From contig NZ_FQTQ01000136.1 of the NCBI RefSeq assembly GCF_900128525.1, forward strand, positions 1 through 45,793: 45,793 nt of DNA, given 5' to 3'. How positions within the stretch are numbered: the stretch's first letter is position 1; every line of letters starts with the position of its first letter. The position numbers were made by a program, and so were the translations under genes. The notes beneath the pieces were generated by a model. The model did no database searches. It was not told the DNA's origin and saw nothing but the letters and a program-made list of their open reading frames with translations. This document shows, one piece after another, positions 42,362-45,793 of this stretch. Source of the stretch: a methanotrophic endosymbiont of Bathymodiolus puteoserpentis (Logatchev) (GTDB taxonomy: Bacteria; Pseudomonadota; Gammaproteobacteria; Methylococcales; Methylomonadaceae).

Positions 42362-42697
42362 TTATTTGCTTAAGTATTTGTATACAGCTGCAATTGCTTC
42401 GTCTTCTGAGTAGCCTGCTTTTTTAACAGGGCCAACGGCCATAATAGCTGCCATTGCTTTAGGCATACCATTTTTTCCTTCTTTCAAAGTTTTAGCAAAG
42501 CTTTCTTCTGAAAGTTCGCCTGCTTTGATTAGTGCAGTTAGCTGCGGGTTAGAAGAGATGTCATGACAGGCACCACAACCACGACCGAAAGCGCGATCAT
42601 AGATTTTTTTACCTACTTTCAATTCTTTGTCGGCAGAAGCTTGTGCACTTAGACCTAATAAAGCAACAGTTGAAACAGCGAGTAATAATTTTTTCAT
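42362..42697 (-). CDS. Small periplasmic class I cytochrome c
   Basis: A 111-residue precursor with a signal peptide (residues 1-22, cut after ASA-DKE). The single haem motif is CGACH (Cys41, Cys44, His45). Met78 in NGMPKAM is the likely axial ligand. The mature ~89 residues match the small c5/c555-type cytochromes that shuttle electrons in the periplasm. In a methylotroph it could accept electrons further along from methanol oxidation, but it is ~16 kb from xoxF and there is no direct link. It has its own strong terminator and an AT-rich upstream region. Confidence 0.88.
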   Translation of the reverse strand: MKKLLLAVSTVALLGLSAQASADKELKVGKKIYDRAFGRGCGACHDISSNPQLTALIKAGELSEESFAKTLKEGKNGMPKAMAAIMAVGPVKKAGYSEDEAIAAVYKYLSK

Positions 42698-42838
42698 TTT
42701 GACCTCTTTTTATTATAAAAAACCATGTTTGCCTATTAGAATTGTTAAGGCTTGCACGATAAGGAAATCGATAAGTTCTAAATCATAAATAATTTAAACT
42801 GATTTATCAAACTTTTTGTATATTATATCAAAATATTA

Positions 42839-43789
42839 TTATTTTCTCCAAAGTTGCAGATAACCATTTGAAGCAATGCTGTAAATTTTACGATTATTCG
42901 CAGAAAAAGTAAGTGCAAGTATGGTTGCTGCGGTTGGCTTCCAGAAGCTATCTTTTTTAGGCCGCCAATAGTTTATAATTTCACCGCTTCTTATATTCCA
43001 CAAATCTATGCGCTGTGATACGCGGCCAGCAACTAGATACTTACTATTATCGGAAAAGGCTGCCGAAGAAAGCGTAATGAGTTTTGGGCCGAGTTGTTTA
43101 TAGAGTTTGCCTGTTTGTGTTTTCCATAAACGAATAGTGCCTAAACCTTCATTAGTTAATGCATATTTGTCATCAGGGGAGATAGCAACTGTGGATAGTT
43201 TACTATGGTGCGACCAGCTGAACTTTTCTTCGCCGGTGTTTAAATCCCAAAGTTTTGCTGTTTTATCACTAGAGCCGGTAATTGCGAGTTGGTTGCTGGC
43301 GGAAATATCGACTTTAACAACAGGACTTTGATGTTTGAAGGCGTAGCGTGTTTGCCCGTGTTGCAGTGAATAGTAAATAGCTTTATCTGCTAAGCCGATC
43401 AGGGCGAATTGCCCATCTTTTGATAAAGTAATCGCATTGATATTGGGTAAGTACCAGACATTCATCAATGCACCGTCAGCAATACGCCACCAAGCAAGCG
43501 ATTCTTTCTCAGCAGTTAAGGCATACTGTTCATTATCAGAGATTGCGGTGAATAAAATACCGTTCTTTTCATCGGTATGCTGCCAAGTGTGTAGTAGTTG
43601 TTTTGGTTTTAGCTGCCATAGGCTGGCATTTCCTCTTGTTGTCGAGCTGGTAAGAGCGAGGTTTTTAGATAAACTAGCTGAAAATACGCCTTCAGGGACA
43701 AGCTTATAAGTTCTGCTGGCTTTTGGCGTATTATCACAAGCGCCTAATAGTAAAGCGCATAGTAGAGGCGCTAGAAAGCATTTATTCAT
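42839..43789 (-). CDS. WD40-repeat lipoprotein
   Basis: A 316-residue protein with a lipobox LLGAC (Cys18), so it is membrane-anchored on the periplasmic side. Repeated WD40-type strands are visible, e.g. 'AITGSSDKTAKLWDLNTGEE', 'YALTNEGLGTIRLWKTQTGK', YLVAGRVSQRIDLWNIRSG, and the C-terminal YSIASNGYLQLWRK; about six or seven blades are likely. WD40 proteins are scaffolds, so no catalytic role is implied. It overlaps the end of cysG by eight bases, so it is co-translated with a sirohaem enzyme; the reason for this pairing is unknown. Confidence 0.85.
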   Translation of the reverse strand: MNKCFLAPLLCALLLGACDNTPKASRTYKLVPEGVFSASLSKNLALTSSTTRGNASLWQLKPKQLLHTWQHTDEKNGILFTAISDNEQYALTAEKESLAWWRIADGALMNVWYLPNINAITLSKDGQFALIGLADKAIYYSLQHGQTRYAFKHQSPVVKVDISASNQLAITGSSDKTAKLWDLNTGEEKFSWSHHSKLSTVAISPDDKYALTNEGLGTIRLWKTQTGKLYKQLGPKLITLSSAAFSDNSKYLVAGRVSQRIDLWNIRSGEIINYWRPKKDSFWKPTAATILALTFSANNRKIYSIASNGYLQLWRK

Positions 43790-45188
43790 ATGTGCACTTG
43801 TCCTCAGGGTGAAACCATTTTAGTTTGTCGTGCAATGCAACTACGGAGCCAATAATGATTAAGGTCGGTGGCTGAATATCCTGATTTTTTATCAAGTCCG
43901 GCATAGTTTGTAAAGTGCCGATAATAACACGTTGTGATTGGGTTGTACCTTGCTGGATAAGGGCAATAGGTAGTTTTGGTGATGCACCATACTGAATAAA
44001 GGATGCGCAGATATTGTCTAGCCCTGTAAGCCCCATATAAATAACAATCGTTTGGTTGGGTGCAACCAATTGTTGGTAATTAAGGTTAACAATATTGTCT
44101 TTTAAATGGCCCGTAATAAAAGTGCAGGATTGCGCGTGGTCTCGGTGTGTTAATGGAATGCCGCTGTAGGTTGCACAGCCTGATGCTGCCGTTATGCCAG
44201 GGACAACTTGGAAATTAATATTATGCTGTACTAAGGTTTCAATTTCCTCACCGCCGCGACCAAAAATAAATGGGTCGCCACCCTTTAAGCGTACAACACG
44301 CTTGCCCGCTAGAGCTAGGCGCGCGAGTAATTCATTGATAGATTCTTGTGGTAAGCTATGGTTATTTTTTTGTTTGCCGACATAAATTTTTTCTGCATCA
44401 CGGCGCACTAAGTCAAGGATTTCAGGGGAAACGAGGCGGTCATAGACGACAACATCGGCCTGTTGCATTAAACGTAAGGCACGAAAAGTGAGTAAATCAG
44501 GATCACCTGGTCCAGCGCCGACTAAATAGACTTCTCCGATGACTTGATGTGTGTCAGAAGTATTCAATATTGCTGATTTTAGGCGTGCTTCAGCTTCGGT
44601 CTCTTTGCCTGAGTAGAAAAGCTCAGCAATAGAACCTTGTAAGGTTTTTTCCCAAAAAATACGCCGTTCTGAAGGTGGGTTAATATGTTCTTTAACTAAG
44701 CCTCGGTATTTTTCTGCTAATTGCGCTAAGCGCCCAAAGGCTGGCGGGATTAAGCTTTCTATTTTAGCGCGTAATAAACGCGTGAGTACAGGAGATGCGC
44801 CTCCTGAAGAGATAGCTGCAACAATAGGTGAGCGGTCAATAATAGCGGGGACGATAAAGCTGCATAGGCTAGGGTTGTCGACGACATTAACGGGGATATT
44901 GTGTTCTTCGGCTGTGGTGGTAACGAGTTTATTAATATTTTTTTGATTAGTCGCTGATATTATCAAGCGTTGACGATGAATATCTTCAGCTGTAAAGCTT
45001 CTCTGTATAATATTTAAGTCGTATGTATTCTTTAACTGACTCACTTGTGGGCTTATTTCTGGGGCAATAACAGTAATATCTGCGCCGGCTTTAGCGAGTA
45101 GCTCTATTTTTCGGGCAGCAATTTCACCCGCACCCACAACTAAGCAGGGTTTGTTTTTTAAGTTGATAAAGAGGGGGAAGTAGTCCAT
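43782..45188 (-). CDS. cysG: Sirohaem synthase CysG (trifunctional)
   Basis: Makes sirohaem, the cofactor of sulfite and nitrite reductases, from uroporphyrinogen III. The 468-residue protein fuses a precorrin-2 dehydrogenase/ferrochelatase domain (about 1-205: VVGAGEIAARKIELLAKAGA, SSGGASPVLTRLLRAKIE) with a SAM-dependent uroporphyrinogen methyltransferase (about 215-460: VYLVGAGPGDPDLLTFRA, RLKGGDPFIFGRGGEE). All key motifs are intact. It is divergent from the tusA-like gene, suggesting a sulfur-related region. Confidence 0.95.
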   Translation of the reverse strand: MDYFPLFINLKNKPCLVVGAGEIAARKIELLAKAGADITVIAPEISPQVSQLKNTYDLNIIQRSFTAEDIHRQRLIISATNQKNINKLVTTTAEEHNIPVNVVDNPSLCSFIVPAIIDRSPIVAAISSGGASPVLTRLLRAKIESLIPPAFGRLAQLAEKYRGLVKEHINPPSERRIFWEKTLQGSIAELFYSGKETEAEARLKSAILNTSDTHQVIGEVYLVGAGPGDPDLLTFRALRLMQQADVVVYDRLVSPEILDLVRRDAEKIYVGKQKNNHSLPQESINELLARLALAGKRVVRLKGGDPFIFGRGGEEIETLVQHNINFQVVPGITAASGCATYSGIPLTHRDHAQSCTFITGHLKDNIVNLNYQQLVAPNQTIVIYMGLTGLDNICASFIQYGASPKLPIALIQQGTTQSQRVIIGTLQTMPDLIKNQDIQPPTLIIIGSVVALHDKLKWFHPEDKCTYE

Positions 45189-45288
45189 GGTTTATATTAA
45201 TGACGCTAGGTTATCGTTCGCGGATTTTGTCTTAGGTGCTATTATATGCGCTCTTTTAAAAGCATGATTGAGAAAATTTAACATCAGA

Positions 45289-45519
45289 ATGATTGAATTT
45301 AATATAGAAGTGGACGCGGTTGGTTTGCATTGCCCTTTACCTTTATTGCGTTTAAAAAAAGCGTTAAAAGATATGTTGTCGGGTGAGGTAGTGAAAGTGA
45401 CAGCGACTGATCCAGCAGCACATTTGGATTTTGGTGTTTATGCTGAGCAAACGGGTAATGAGATTATTGAATATATTAAAGCCGGTGAGCAGCAAATTTT
45501 TTATGTGCGTAAAAAATAA
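45289..45519 (+). CDS. TusA/SirA-family sulfur-carrier protein
   Basis: A 76-residue member of the SirA/TusA/YedF family. The signature Cys is Cys15 in GLHCPLPLLRLKKAL, the CPxP motif that carries persulfide sulfur. The C-terminal beta strand IIEYIKAGEQQIFYVRKK completes the fold. ATG 45289 is chosen over the in-frame TTG at 45268 because it starts just before the first strand; no clear ribosome binding site decides it. Roles in tRNA thiolation or general sulfur trafficking are known for the family; which applies here is open. It is next to cysG, divergently. Confidence 0.85.
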   Translation: MIEFNIEVDAVGLHCPLPLLRLKKALKDMLSGEVVKVTATDPAAHLDFGVYAEQTGNEIIEYIKAGEQQIFYVRKK

Positions 45520-45547
45520 CTTGGCTGCCTGAAAATTAATGAGGTAG

Positions 45548-45569
45548 AGCGGACTTCAGTCCGCTTTTT
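45548..45569 (+). terminator. Terminator after the TusA-like gene
   Basis: AGCGGACT-TC-AGTCCGCT then TTTT. It shares the GGACTTCAGTCC core with the hairpin after rnd (18729). It lies 28 bases after the stop codon. Confidence 0.8.
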
Positions 45570-45793
45570 GGCATATAAATATGTGTAACGGCAGGTAGGG
45601 AGCAATTAAGTTTTTAGCTGAAGTTTCCCAGTTTTTTTACACGAAGAAACATTAGTAGGTGCTAATTTTTGAAAACATTAGCATTACCTAATATACTCCT
45701 CCGTAAAATCACAATTATCTCTTTAAAAACAACCATTTACTGGTGAATGAGGCCTTAAAATACGGTATAATATATTATTCTAAGTAATTGATT
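45570..45793. other. Geneless AT-rich right edge
   Basis: I see no supported gene here. A TATAAT at 45766-45771 could be the -10 box of a gene beyond the window, but no good -35 box accompanies it. Confidence 0.4.

Overview
The window comes from an AT-rich, Gram-negative, flagellated gammaproteobacterial methylotroph, most likely an aerobic methanotroph of the Methylococcales. The main evidence is a lanthanide-type methanol dehydrogenase gene (xoxF, 24459-26315) with its partner xoxJ. LptD, SurA, RimO, CysG, ArgG and the flagellar proteins are all of gammaproteobacterial type. The species cannot be named from the sequence alone.

Layout. (1) 1-9425: a flagellar rod-hook operon, flgBCDEFGHIJK, on the + strand behind a sigma-54 promoter. 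A 322-bp repeat-bearing gap splits flgF from flgG, and a second sigma-54 promoter restarts transcription there. A partial minus-strand ORF at 1-72 may be the start of an IS66-like transposase. flgL does not follow flgK. (2) 9426-13071: a palindromic element, a tiny secreted repeat protein, and a tight minus-strand operon amgK-murU-(ABC permease)-(ABC ATPase), which joins peptidoglycan sugar recycling to a transporter. (3) 13182-18728: lptD, surA, a free-standing DbpA-type RNA-binding domain and RNase D. (4) 18875-23247: a START-domain protein, a cupin, rimO, a cysteine-containing secreted protein and an MNT/HEPN toxin-antitoxin pair. (5) 23394-26500: xoxJ and xoxF on the minus strand, with a structured 5' leader in front of xoxF. 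(6) 26645-31176: a CPA1 antiporter with a cyclic-nucleotide-binding domain, and a DinG/YoaA helicase. (7) 31395-39746: a type I restriction-modification locus hsdM-hsdS-[AAA ATPase-DUF4276]-hsdR. (8) 39898-45519: tRNA-Phe, argG, a small membrane protein, a cytochrome c, a WD40 lipoprotein, cysG and a TusA-like gene.

Small palindromic repeats recur throughout. The clearest is a 123-bp MITE-like element before hsdM, with terminal inverted repeats and an 11-bp direct repeat flanking it. A related hairpin supplies the last codons and stop of the cupin gene, and a different repeat is inserted in frame inside hsdM.

The best candidates for something undescribed are: the ATPase plus DUF4276 pair inside the type I R-M operon, which resembles ATPase-TOPRIM anti-phage systems; the nested stem-loop leader of xoxF; the amgK-murU-ABC operon; and the repeats that have become coding sequence. 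No CRISPR array, rRNA or complete transposase gene was seen.
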